Shown piece after piece: positions 1 through 5,177 of a stretch of 5,177 nucleotides of DNA. The stretch's first letter is position 1; each line of letters starts with the position of its first letter. Position numbers and translations under genes: made by a program. The notes under the pieces are model-generated. The model was not told the origin of the DNA and made no database searches. It worked only from the letters and a program-made list of their open reading frames with translations. This DNA is from Tannerella sp. (lineage in GTDB: Bacteria; Bacteroidota; Bacteroidia; Bacteroidales; Tannerellaceae): assembly GCA_031268395.1 (NCBI GenBank), contig JAIRXI010000303.1, forward strand, positions 1-5,177, written 5' to 3'.

Positions 1-200
1 ATTTATGCCTAAACACATACTTTTGCTGGTGAGCCGTACGACGCGATGCCATCCGTCCCGGCCGGGACGGACATTTAACGAAATAGCAACCCTATTGAGA
101 AAAAATGACGCATCCGCTCGGGCAAGGCAGTAAGAAAATCGGTCCGGAAGTCTGTGCAACTTGTCGGGATCCCAGAAAGCCGTGAGGAAACAATGGTATT
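1..200. other. Stretch downstream of tsaE with no convincing gene
   Basis: No gene is supported here. On the plus strand a 42-codon frame (ATG at 5, stop at 131-133) has no recognisable motif. On the minus strand one frame is open from the edge back into tsaE (ATG at 319-321), but its translation is rich in Arg, Ser and His inside tsaE and matches nothing I know. The only structured element is the palindrome at 52-71. No tRNA, CRISPR repeat or recognisable IS end was seen. Confidence 0.5.
52..71. repeat. Perfect 20-bp GC-rich palindrome
   Basis: The sequence TCCGTCCCGG followed by CCGGGACGGA is its own reverse complement over all 20 bases. As RNA it could fold into a stem of about 8 pairs with a very tight loop on either strand. 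It lies about 130 bp past the tsaE stop and has no T-run on either side, so it is not a canonical intrinsic terminator. It could be an unusual transcript end for the minus-strand porX-tsaE unit, a protein-binding site, or chance. Confidence 0.6.
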
Positions 201-641
201 TCAGGATGGATTCCCCAGTGGAAAGTTGTCGGTTTCCAGTATCCTTGCACCGCTGGCTTCCTCCGTCATGCAGACGTGTACGGTGTCGGCGGGAAGAAGC
301 GTTGTGACTTTTTCCGGCCATTCGATGAAGCATGGAGCGCCACTGTAGAAATAGTCTTCGACGCCGATGTCCCTCGCTTCGTCTGGCCGGTGGATGCGGT
401 AGAAGTCGAAATGATAGACGGGGTCGCCCGTTGTGGCGCTACGGTATTCGTTGACGATGGCGAAGGTGGGACTGCCGACAGCGTCTTCCACCCCCAGCGC
501 TTCGCATACGGCCTTGATGAACGTCGTTTTTCCGACGCCCATTTCCCCGTGGAAGGCAAATACGGTGCGGCAACCCATGTCGCGGACAAATTCCGCGGCT
601 GCCAGAGGGATGGCGTGCAGATTATCGACGATCCGTATCAT
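201..641 (-). CDS. tsaE: tRNA threonylcarbamoyladenosine biosynthesis ATPase TsaE
   Basis: TsaE is the small cytoplasmic P-loop ATPase that works with TsaD and TsaB to make N6-threonylcarbamoyladenosine (t6A) at position 37 of ANN-decoding tRNAs; its ATP hydrolysis is needed for turnover of the complex. The 146-aa length is typical. A Walker A motif GEMGVGKTT lies at residues 32-40. The family signature SPTF follows at 57-60, HFDFYR at 77-82, and the Walker B-like strand CFIEWPEK at 104-111. All expected motifs are present, so the protein should be active. Its ATG lies 6 nt after the porX stop on the same strand, so it is almost certainly co-transcribed with porX and may be translationally coupled. 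The last 15 or so residues (ILETDNFPLGNPS) follow the conserved core and are likely variable. Identification is by motif and is secure. Confidence 0.95.
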   Translation of the reverse strand: MIRIVDNLHAIPLAAAEFVRDMGCRTVFAFHGEMGVGKTTFIKAVCEALGVEDAVGSPTFAIVNEYRSATTGDPVYHFDFYRIHRPDEARDIGVEDYFYSGAPCFIEWPEKVTTLLPADTVHVCMTEEASGARILETDNFPLGNPS

Positions 642-647
642 GTGCGT

Positions 648-2198
648 TCATCTGGGCTGCATGGAGATGAAGGGTATCAGCATCTCTTCGAGCGAAATGC
701 CGCCGTGCTGAAACGTGTCCCGGTAATAGGAGACGTAATAGTTGTAATTGTTCGGGTAGGCGAAAAACGATTCGTCGGTGGCAAAGATGTAGCGGGTGCT
801 CAGGTTGGGCGACGGCAGTCCCGCCTTGACGGGATCCTTGATTTCGAAGATATGCTTGGAGTCATAGCTCATGTTTTTCCCCATCTTGTAGCGCAGGTTG
901 GTACTGGTGTTCCGGTCGCCCACCATTTTGACCGGATTATCTACCTTGATGGTGCCGTGGTCGGTGGTGACGATAACCCTGTATCCCCTTTCCGCCAGGC
1001 TCTTGAACAGCGCAAGCGTTGTGGAATGCTGGAACCAGGAGCGTGTCAGGCTGCGGTAGGCGGCTTCGCTCTGCGCCAGTTCGCGGATCATCTTGCTTTC
1101 CGTACGGGCGTGCGAGAGCATGTCTACGAAGTTGATGACAATGACGTTCAGCTGATTGTGTTCCAGCGAAGAAAGGTTGTTCAGCAGTTTTTCGCCGTAC
1201 TGAGATTCGTAGATTTTGTGATACGAAAAGGTGTATTTCTTGCGAAACCGCTCAATTTGCGTCCGGATTAGCGGCTCTTCATTGATGTTTTTTCCTTCTT
1301 CGCTTTCTTCATCGACCCACAGTTCGGGGAACATCTGTTCGATCTGGACGGGCATCAGTCCGGAAAAAATAGCGTTCCGCGCGTATTGCGTAGCCGTCGG
1401 GAGGATGCTGTAATAGAGGCTTTCGTCGAATGTAAAATAGTCCGACAGCAGGTTTTGCACCACCCGCCACTGGTCGAGGCGGAAATTGTCGATCAGGATA
1501 AAAAACAGTTTTTCGCCGTTGTCCAGCAGCGGGAACAGTTTCTTCTTGAACAGGTCGGGACTCATCAGCGGCCGCTGCCCGGCATGTTGAATCCACTGGA
1601 GGTAGTTTCTTTTTACAAACTTGCCGAAAACGTTGTTGGCTTCCTGCTTTTGCATGCGAAGCAGTTCCTTCATCTGCGCCTGTCCTTCTTCCAGTTCCAG
1701 TTCCCAGTAGATAAGTTTTCGGTAGACTTCGATCCAGTCGCCGGCCGTCAGCGAATCGTTGATCTGCATGCCGATACGGGCAAATTCCTGCTGATAGCCG
1801 ACGGTTGTCGCGGTGGAGATGATGTCGCTTTTGTGCAGGTTCTTTTTGATAGAAAGCAGCAACTGGTTGGGGTTGACGGGCTTGATGAGATAGTCGGCAA
1901 TTTTGTTGCCGATGGCCTGGTTCATAATGCTTTCCTCCTCGCTTTTGGTGACCATCACGACGGGCACGCCCGGGTCGATTTCCTTGATGGTGGAGAGGGT
2001 CTCCAAGCCGGTCAATCCCGGCATGTTTTCGTCCAGGAAGATCATATCGAACGTCTGTTCCCTGCAATATTCAATAGCGTCCTGCCCGCTGACGGCGGGC
2101 GTAATTTCGTATCCTTTCTCCTGCAGGAAAAGGATGTGCGGCTTCAGCAGGTCTATTTCGTCATCCGCCCATAAAATACGGTCTTTTCTCATTGTCAT
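648..2198 (-). CDS. porX: PorX-family response regulator with PglZ phosphatase-like domain
   Basis: This 516-aa cytoplasmic protein joins an N-terminal receiver domain to a C-terminal PglZ (alkaline-phosphatase superfamily) domain. The receiver (about 5-122) has the acidic pair D12-D13, phospho-acceptor D56 in FLDENMP, T84 and K106 in LIKPV, so it should be phosphorylated by a histidine kinase (PorY in Porphyromonas). A helical middle section (about 130-225) follows. The PglZ part shows likely metal ligands: D237 in ILIDN, D359 and H363 in NFVDMLSH, D413-H414 in TTDHG, and H498 in FQHGG. The catalytic threonine is probably in LPTATQYARN (266-275). PorX of P. gingivalis is a zinc phosphodiesterase active on oligonucleotides and controls type IX secretion through SigP. 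Whether this strain has that secretion system cannot be seen. Starts at Met1 (2198) or Met3 (2192) are equally plausible. It heads the minus-strand unit with tsaE. Confidence 0.93.
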   Translation of the reverse strand: MTMRKDRILWADDEIDLLKPHILFLQEKGYEITPAVSGQDAIEYCREQTFDMIFLDENMPGLTGLETLSTIKEIDPGVPVVMVTKSEEESIMNQAIGNKIADYLIKPVNPNQLLLSIKKNLHKSDIISTATTVGYQQEFARIGMQINDSLTAGDWIEVYRKLIYWELELEEGQAQMKELLRMQKQEANNVFGKFVKRNYLQWIQHAGQRPLMSPDLFKKKLFPLLDNGEKLFFILIDNFRLDQWRVVQNLLSDYFTFDESLYYSILPTATQYARNAIFSGLMPVQIEQMFPELWVDEESEEGKNINEEPLIRTQIERFRKKYTFSYHKIYESQYGEKLLNNLSSLEHNQLNVIVINFVDMLSHARTESKMIRELAQSEAAYRSLTRSWFQHSTTLALFKSLAERGYRVIVTTDHGTIKVDNPVKMVGDRNTSTNLRYKMGKNMSYDSKHIFEIKDPVKAGLPSPNLSTRYIFATDESFFAYPNNYNYYVSYYRDTFQHGGISLEEMLIPFISMQPR

Positions 2199-2335
2199 TT
2201 GTTTCGGTAATGTCTGTCCGTGTCATAAACGGTGAAAAAAGGGAATAAGTATGTGGCTGCGGCACAAAAAGTTTTCCGGAATAGAGAAAATGTTGTATTT
2301 TTGTGTGGTTTTTGGCACTAAAACAAAAAACGGAT
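2199..2335. promoter_or_regulatory. Divergent intergenic region between porX and the plus-strand operon
   Basis: These 137 bp separate the two divergent start codons and must hold the control signals for both transcripts. The rightward promoter is clear (2272-2303). For porX on the minus strand I see no good match to the Bacteroidetes TTTG / TAnnTTTG pair. The nearest is a TTTTTG near 2266-2271 on the minus strand followed by TATTCC, which lacks a proper -7 box. The start region of the plus-strand gene is A-rich (AAAACAAAAAACGGAT), as usual for Bacteroidota genes without a Shine-Dalgarno. Confidence 0.6.
2272..2303 (+). promoter_or_regulatory. Bacteroidetes-type promoter for the plus-strand operon
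   Basis: A perfect -7 box TATTTTTG (TAnnTTTG) lies at 2296-2303. A -33-like TTTT is at 2272-2275, giving a spacing of 20 nt, which fits the Bacteroidetes primary sigma factor. Transcription would start near 2309, leaving a leader of about 27 nt before the ATG at 2336. The same T-rich stretch contains an upstream ATG at 2303 frame-linked to the gene, but the promoter position argues for the start at 2336. Confidence 0.7.
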
Positions 2336-3082
2336 ATGCGACAAAATGACATCTTTAACCAGTTCCAGAAGTTCGTTTGCGAGACGGAGGGGGATTTTCA
2401 TATCCTCGAACAGCGGGTGCCGGTAGAGGTTCAGATGGATTATTTCAACAATTCCAACCGGTTGCGCAAGACTTCATCCCGGCTGAGCGAAGCGGACTGC
2501 GAAGCGTATCTCGTCCGGTTGCAATCGCCGGACACTCCGGAGCCGCAAAAAAAGCAGCTTCTTTCTGCACTGGCCATCTCCAGACAGGCAAAGGCCTACG
2601 GAATACTGAAGCAGTATGTGACGGAATGTGACCCTGAGTTAAGCCACTGGGCGTATCTGGCGCTGATGGAAAGCCGGATGACGCTGGAGTCTGATCTGTC
2701 CGACGAAAAACAGGTCTACATCTCCACCGGGCTGGGAGGAGAAGGACAGCGGCTTCGCTTTTTCATCCTGCTGATTTCTTCGTCCGATACTCCGTTTCTG
2801 GCCTACCAGCGGCAGGTGATTGAGCGGGAATTTGCCTATTTTCTGTCTATGGAAGACGGAAAAATCGAACGCCTGACCATCCGGGAAAAACATGTGGAAC
2901 TCCTCACGCTGCTTCCGATACAGACAAACCTTAAATCTATGCTGGAAAAAATCATCCGCGAATGTAATCAATACGGTAATTTCCTGTCGGAAAACATAAC
3001 CATTACGAATGTGAGGGAGTTGAACGACGACGAAATCGCCAAGGTACTGCAAATGCATGGAAGTCATCAGGCAAAGTCTTAA
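2336..3082 (+). CDS. Uncharacterised 248-aa protein, first gene of the GtrA/glycosyltransferase operon
   Basis: I do not recognise a named family. The start at 2336 is chosen over an in-frame one at 2303 because the promoter -7 box ends at 2303 and the A-rich leader sits just before 2336. The protein is soluble-looking, with no signal peptide or membrane segment. Residues 50-120 look helical (SEADCEAYLVRL, LLSALAISRQAKAYGILKQY, HWAYLALMESRM), in a HEAT-like pattern. Then comes a compact motif, VYISTGLGGEGQRLRFFILL (127-146), that looks like a conserved core. The C-terminal part (160-240) is helical and charged, with IREKHVELLTLLP at 182-194. It is the first gene after the promoter and overlaps the GtrA gene by 26 nt, so the two are probably translationally linked. 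Codon use looks like its neighbours, with no sign of recent transfer. Divergence from porX makes a link to that regulator possible but unproven. Confidence 0.88.
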   Translation: MRQNDIFNQFQKFVCETEGDFHILEQRVPVEVQMDYFNNSNRLRKTSSRLSEADCEAYLVRLQSPDTPEPQKKQLLSALAISRQAKAYGILKQYVTECDPELSHWAYLALMESRMTLESDLSDEKQVYISTGLGGEGQRLRFFILLISSSDTPFLAYQRQVIEREFAYFLSMEDGKIERLTIREKHVELLTLLPIQTNLKSMLEKIIRECNQYGNFLSENITITNVRELNDDEIAKVLQMHGSHQAKS

Positions 3083-3488
3083 ATACGGAGTAGTGGGCAT
3101 CGGCAACACGTTGCTTTCGCTGACGGTCATCTGGATCATGACCCAGTATGGCGGATACTCGCACACATTTTCAAATTTCACGGGCTATGCAGTCGGACTG
3201 ATAAACAGTTACCTGTGGAACAGGCAGTGGACGTTCCACAGCGACGTGAGCTGGAAAAGCGGCGCCATTCGCTTTTTCGGAGTATTTGCCGTGTGTTACG
3301 TGCTGCAACTGGGTTTGTTGATGGTGCTGAACCGGTATTGTCCGGAACATCCGCCGGTGTATGACTTTTTCAGCCCCCTGCTGCTACGGTTCGAGGTAGA
3401 TCCACTGTTCTACAATCAGATCCTGTCCACGGTGTTTTATACGATCATTAATTTTATAATCAATAAGTTTTATACTTTCAAAGCCTGA
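3057..3488 (+). CDS. GtrA-family four-helix membrane protein
   Basis: This 143-aa integral inner-membrane protein belongs to the GtrA-like family, whose members are thought to move polyprenyl-phosphate-linked sugars across the membrane or to assist the partner glycosyltransferase. Four hydrophobic helices are visible at about 7-29, 37-58, 70-92 and 117-139. The family's signature follows helix 2 as NSYLWNRQWTF (50-60) and recurs in weaker form after helix 4 as NFIINKFYTF (132-141), which shows the internal duplication typical of the family. The length is normal. The ATG at 3057 lies inside the end of the preceding gene in a different frame (26-nt overlap), and the stop is 6 nt before the glycosyltransferase start. 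The position next to a GtrB-like enzyme supports a role in glycosylating an envelope polymer or lipid. The exact substrate cannot be read from sequence. Confidence 0.92.
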   Translation: MEVIRQSLKYGVVGIGNTLLSLTVIWIMTQYGGYSHTFSNFTGYAVGLINSYLWNRQWTFHSDVSWKSGAIRFFGVFAVCYVLQLGLLMVLNRYCPEHPPVYDFFSPLLLRFEVDPLFYNQILSTVFYTIINFIINKFYTFKA

Positions 3489-3494
3489 CTGTAC

Positions 3495-4466
3495 ATGGAA
3501 AAACTGTCCGTAATCATCCCCTGCTATGACGAAGAAGAATCCCTGTCGGCATGTTACCGGCGAACCCGGGAGGTATTGAACCGCATCACATGCGACGCGG
3601 AAATCATTTATGTGAACGACGGCAGCCGGGACCGGACACGGGAAATACTGGACGAAATTGCCGCAACGGACGCACATGTCAAAGTAATTCATTTCTCCCG
3701 GAATTTCGGTCACCAGCCGGCCGTATCCGCCGGTATCAAACATTGTAATGCCGACTGGGCGATCATCATGGACGCCGACCTGCAAGACCCGCCGGAACTG
3801 ATTCCCGACATCCTGCAATGCTGCAAGGAGGAACAGGCCAACAGCGTCTACTGCGTCCGCCGGTCGCGCGAAAATGAAAGTTGGTTCAAGCGTTTTTCAT
3901 CTAAATTCTTCTACCGTATGCTGAACAGGATGATGAGCGAGGTGAAATTTCCGCTGGACACGGGCGACTTCCGGCTGATAGACCGGAAAATCATGAATGA
4001 GTTCAAACAGCTGCATGAACATGGAAAATACATTCGCGGCCTGGTCAGCTGGATCGGTTTCAGGCAAGTCCCGTTCTATTACGAACGGAAGGCGCGCGTG
4101 GCCGGCGAAACGAAATATCCTTTTCGCAGGATGTTGACATTCGCCTCGACCGCCCTGCTGTACTTCTCCAAAAAACCGCTCCAAATGGTGATGGGACTGG
4201 GATTCTTTGCCGTACTGGTGGGCATTTTCCTGGCCATCTGGTTCACGCTGGGGAAAATCTACGGTTTCAGCAATGCTGAAACAGGCTGGACATCACTGAT
4301 CACGGTCATCACTTTTTTCGGCGGTGTCCAGCTGTTGACGGTGGGTGTACTGGGACAATACATCGGCGTGCTTTTCGACGAAATCAAGAACCGTCCCGAG
4401 TATATCATCGACGAAAAACGGAATTTCGCCGATGGGGGCACACAAAACAGACGAGGAAAAGCATAA
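3495..4466 (+). CDS. Family 2 glycosyltransferase, polyprenyl-phosphate sugar synthase type
   Basis: This 323-aa enzyme resembles GtrB, ArnC and the dolichyl-phosphate mannose synthases, which transfer a sugar from a nucleotide donor to polyprenyl phosphate at the cytoplasmic face. The GT-A fold starts at SVIIPCYDEEESL (5-17), with the nucleotide-binding NDGSRD (41-46), the metal-binding DADLQDPP (93-100), GDFRLIDR (157-164) and the family motif GETKYPFRRM (204-213). Two C-terminal membrane helices at about 231-253 and 267-292 anchor it, and are followed by the usual EIKNRPEYIIDE tail (296-307). All catalytic motifs are intact and the length is standard. It follows the GtrA gene by 6 nt, so the pair should act together. 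Donor sugar and final acceptor are unknown; glucose, mannose, galactose or an amino sugar are all possible. Its stop overlaps the next ATG (TAATG). Confidence 0.95.
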   Translation: MEKLSVIIPCYDEEESLSACYRRTREVLNRITCDAEIIYVNDGSRDRTREILDEIAATDAHVKVIHFSRNFGHQPAVSAGIKHCNADWAIIMDADLQDPPELIPDILQCCKEEQANSVYCVRRSRENESWFKRFSSKFFYRMLNRMMSEVKFPLDTGDFRLIDRKIMNEFKQLHEHGKYIRGLVSWIGFRQVPFYYERKARVAGETKYPFRRMLTFASTALLYFSKKPLQMVMGLGFFAVLVGIFLAIWFTLGKIYGFSNAETGWTSLITVITFFGGVQLLTVGVLGQYIGVLFDEIKNRPEYIIDEKRNFADGGTQNRRGKA

Positions 4467-4579
4467 TGAAGTGTGAAAGTCTCTCGCTCAAACGGATTGC
4501 CGGACATTATTCTCTGCTGAATGTCCAGTCGATTCCGGAAATGCCTGCGCGTTGGCGTTATGTTTCCGTCTTCCGTTAG
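4466..4579 (+). CDS. Short 37-aa reading frame coupled to the glycosyltransferase stop
   Basis: The ATG shares its A with the TAA of the glycosyltransferase (TAATG), an arrangement typical of translational coupling. The 37-residue product begins MKCESLSLKRIAGHYS and ends ARWRYVSVFR before a TAG at 4577-4579. It has no membrane helix or signal peptide and matches no family I know. It may be a real small protein. It may also be the front end of a longer gene whose rest was lost when IS debris, starting about 25 nt later, came in. It could also be chance, since it spans only 114 nt. The base composition still looks like the operon rather than the AT-rich DNA to the right. Confidence 0.4.
   Translation: MKCESLSLKRIAGHYSLLNVQSIPEMPARWRYVSVFR
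4502..4526 (+). repeat. Inverted repeat with 7-bp arms downstream of the glycosyltransferase
   Basis: GGACATT (4502-4508) and AATGTCC (4520-4526) are perfect complements around an 11-nt loop. It is the only clear hairpin after the last full gene of the operon and could slow or end transcription, but it lacks a following U-run. It lies inside the 37-codon frame, so if that frame is real the hairpin is more likely incidental or a translation-control element. Confidence 0.35.
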
Positions 4580-4603
4580 TAGCCGTTGGAAACAGATATA
4601 CTA

Positions 4604-4924
4604 AACTCGGTTGGCATCAATGACGTCGTCCGCCTTGGTTCCGGCAACTATGGCTACAATAGCGCCTTTACGTCCTTTGGCCGCCTTGCTGGATACTGTC
4701 GTATAGAGTTCACCATCGCTAAGGGAAGTTTCGTCCATACTTAAACGGGTACCCATATTCTCCGGGAACAGGAGCTATCCTTCGGCATGAGAGTTGTTCC
4801 CAGCGCTTGTAGTCGCTCAAATGTTCTTGTAATGACGTTCCAACTGAACACCATCAATGTGGTAATATTTCTCAAGACTTTGGGCGGCGCTATCGGGAGC
4901 GTATCCAAACACTTCTTTTATACT
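4604..4924 (-). pseudogene. Decayed ISAon1-like DDE transposase, N-terminal half only
   Basis: Read on the minus strand, the fragment gives AAQSLEKYYHIDG, then LSDYKRWEQ, then HAEG, a stop (TAG at 4775-4777, likely a former Trp), LLFPENMGTRLSMDETSLSD, GELYTTVSSKAAKGRKG and AIVAIVAGTKADDVID. This resembles what I recall of ISAon1-type transposases, with the first catalytic Asp in MDE at 4733-4735. Two compensating frameshifts lie near 4818 and 4793. Similarity stops abruptly near 4610, so the C-terminal half with the remaining catalytic acids is missing. It cannot make an active transposase. It lies convergent to the operon, suggesting an old insertion followed by deletion. Family assignment is by memory of motifs, without alignment. 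Confidence 0.75.
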
Positions 4925-4927
4925 TCA

Positions 4928-5065
4928 TGCGGCATAGTTTTGTGCGCCATTCTCATCGAAGCATTGAAAATTCAGCGTCAAAAGCGCCTCCAACTCCGGT
5001 TTGTATGTTGTGTTGACAGTCTCGAAGAAGTTTATAATTGTACCATGAAATTTCAGATAGTGAAC
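4928..5065 (-). other. Unassigned open stretch upstream of the transposase remnant
   Basis: Between two in-frame stops (TGA at 5066-5068 and TGA at 4925-4927) the minus strand is open in the same frame as the ISAon1-like fragment, with no ATG. The translation includes NTTYKPELEALLTL and NFQCFDENGAQNYAA. ISAon1-type elements carry a small upstream gene, and KPELEALL could be the remains of its start after an internal deletion. This is a guess. The stretch could equally be the front of the transposase gene, or non-coding. Confidence 0.3.
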
Positions 5066-5177
5066 TCATCTAAACTTATTAGTTTTGCATAATTTTCTCA
5101 ATAGAATAACCATAAAAGCGATGTAGTTGAATCCTTCCCAACTTGAAACGGTTACATCAAATCTGTTCAATAAAGAT
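5066..5177 (-). pseudogene. C-terminal 36 codons of a second transposase-like gene, cut by window edge
   Basis: The minus-strand frame enters from the right edge and ends at TGA 5066-5068. Its visible residues include LLNRFDVTVSSWEGFNYIA and FMVILLRKLCKTNKFR. The pattern of an aromatic/hydrophobic helix followed by a basic tail resembles the C-terminal ends of IS4-like DDE transposases, but I cannot assign a family with confidence. The region is more AT-rich than the operon. Whether the gene is whole or broken depends on sequence beyond the edge; it is called a pseudogene only because it abuts IS debris, and an intact transposase gene is possible. Confidence 0.4.

Noticed and set aside
276..1271. 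331-codon plus-strand open frame antisense to tsaE and porX
   Set aside because: It lies opposite two genes with clear family motifs, and its translation (Val-, Asp- and Arg-rich, no motif) is what antisense of moderately GC-rich coding DNA gives.
1309..2067. 252-codon minus-strand frame overlapping porX in another frame
   Set aside because: Arg/Gln/Pro-rich translation typical of a frame-shifted shadow; porX itself is intact over the same bases.
1386..2174. 262-codon plus-strand open frame antisense to the 5' part of porX
   Set aside because: Antisense shadow of the receiver and helical domains of PorX; no start context or family motif.
2271..2290. Short inverted repeat TTTTC / GAAAA within the promoter spacer
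   Set aside because: Arms of 5 AT-rich bases are expected by chance in such sequence; not strong enough to call an operator.
5014..5045. Plus-strand TTGACA and TATAAT boxes resembling a sigma-70 promoter
   Set aside because: The spacing is only about 14 nt, the consensus is not that of the Bacteroidetes primary sigma factor, and no gene follows.
4787..5092. 101-codon plus-strand open frame
   Set aside because: It is antisense to the transposase remnants, whose motifs are clear on the minus strand; its own translation shows no motif.

Overview
The window reads as chromosomal DNA of a Bacteroidales-type Bacteroidota. The evidence is a PorX-family response regulator/PglZ protein next to tsaE, a promoter matching the Bacteroidetes sigma-ABfr consensus (TAnnTTTG), A-rich leaders without a Shine-Dalgarno, and remnants of an insertion sequence that resembles the Bacteroidota ISAon1 group. 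Coding DNA is of intermediate GC and the right end is visibly more AT-rich. I cannot name a genus.

Layout. Bases 1-200 hold no convincing gene, only a perfect 20-bp palindrome (52-71) and an unsupported open frame. On the minus strand, porX (2198-648) and tsaE (641-201) form a tight two-gene unit with 6 nt between them. A 137-bp divergent intergenic region (2199-2335) carries a clear promoter facing right. It drives a plus-strand unit: an uncharacterised 248-aa protein (2336-3082), a GtrA-like four-helix membrane protein (3057-3488, overlapping by 26 nt) and a membrane-anchored family 2 glycosyltransferase of the polyprenyl-phosphate sugar synthase type (3495-4466). A 37-codon reading frame (4466-4579) is coupled to the glycosyltransferase stop through TAATG. 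From about 4600 to the right edge the DNA is a graveyard of minus-strand transposase fragments: a decayed ISAon1-like transposase with a stop and frameshifts (4604-4924), an unassigned open stretch (4928-5065), and the last 36 codons of a probably different transposase running off the edge (5066-5177).

How the genes work together. TsaE is the ATPase of the tRNA t6A pathway. PorX is the response regulator known from control of type IX secretion and cell-envelope signalling. Their pairing is, as I recall, common in Bacteroidota, but it does not prove a shared function. The GtrA and glycosyltransferase genes look like a standard pair: the cytoplasmic enzyme loads a sugar on a polyprenyl phosphate carrier and the GtrA protein is the likely translocation partner. 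The 248-aa protein is co-transcribed with this pair and may be coupled to it in translation, but its job is unknown.

I did not find a strong candidate for a wholly new system. The best leads are the 248-aa unknown protein and the short frame at the end of its operon.
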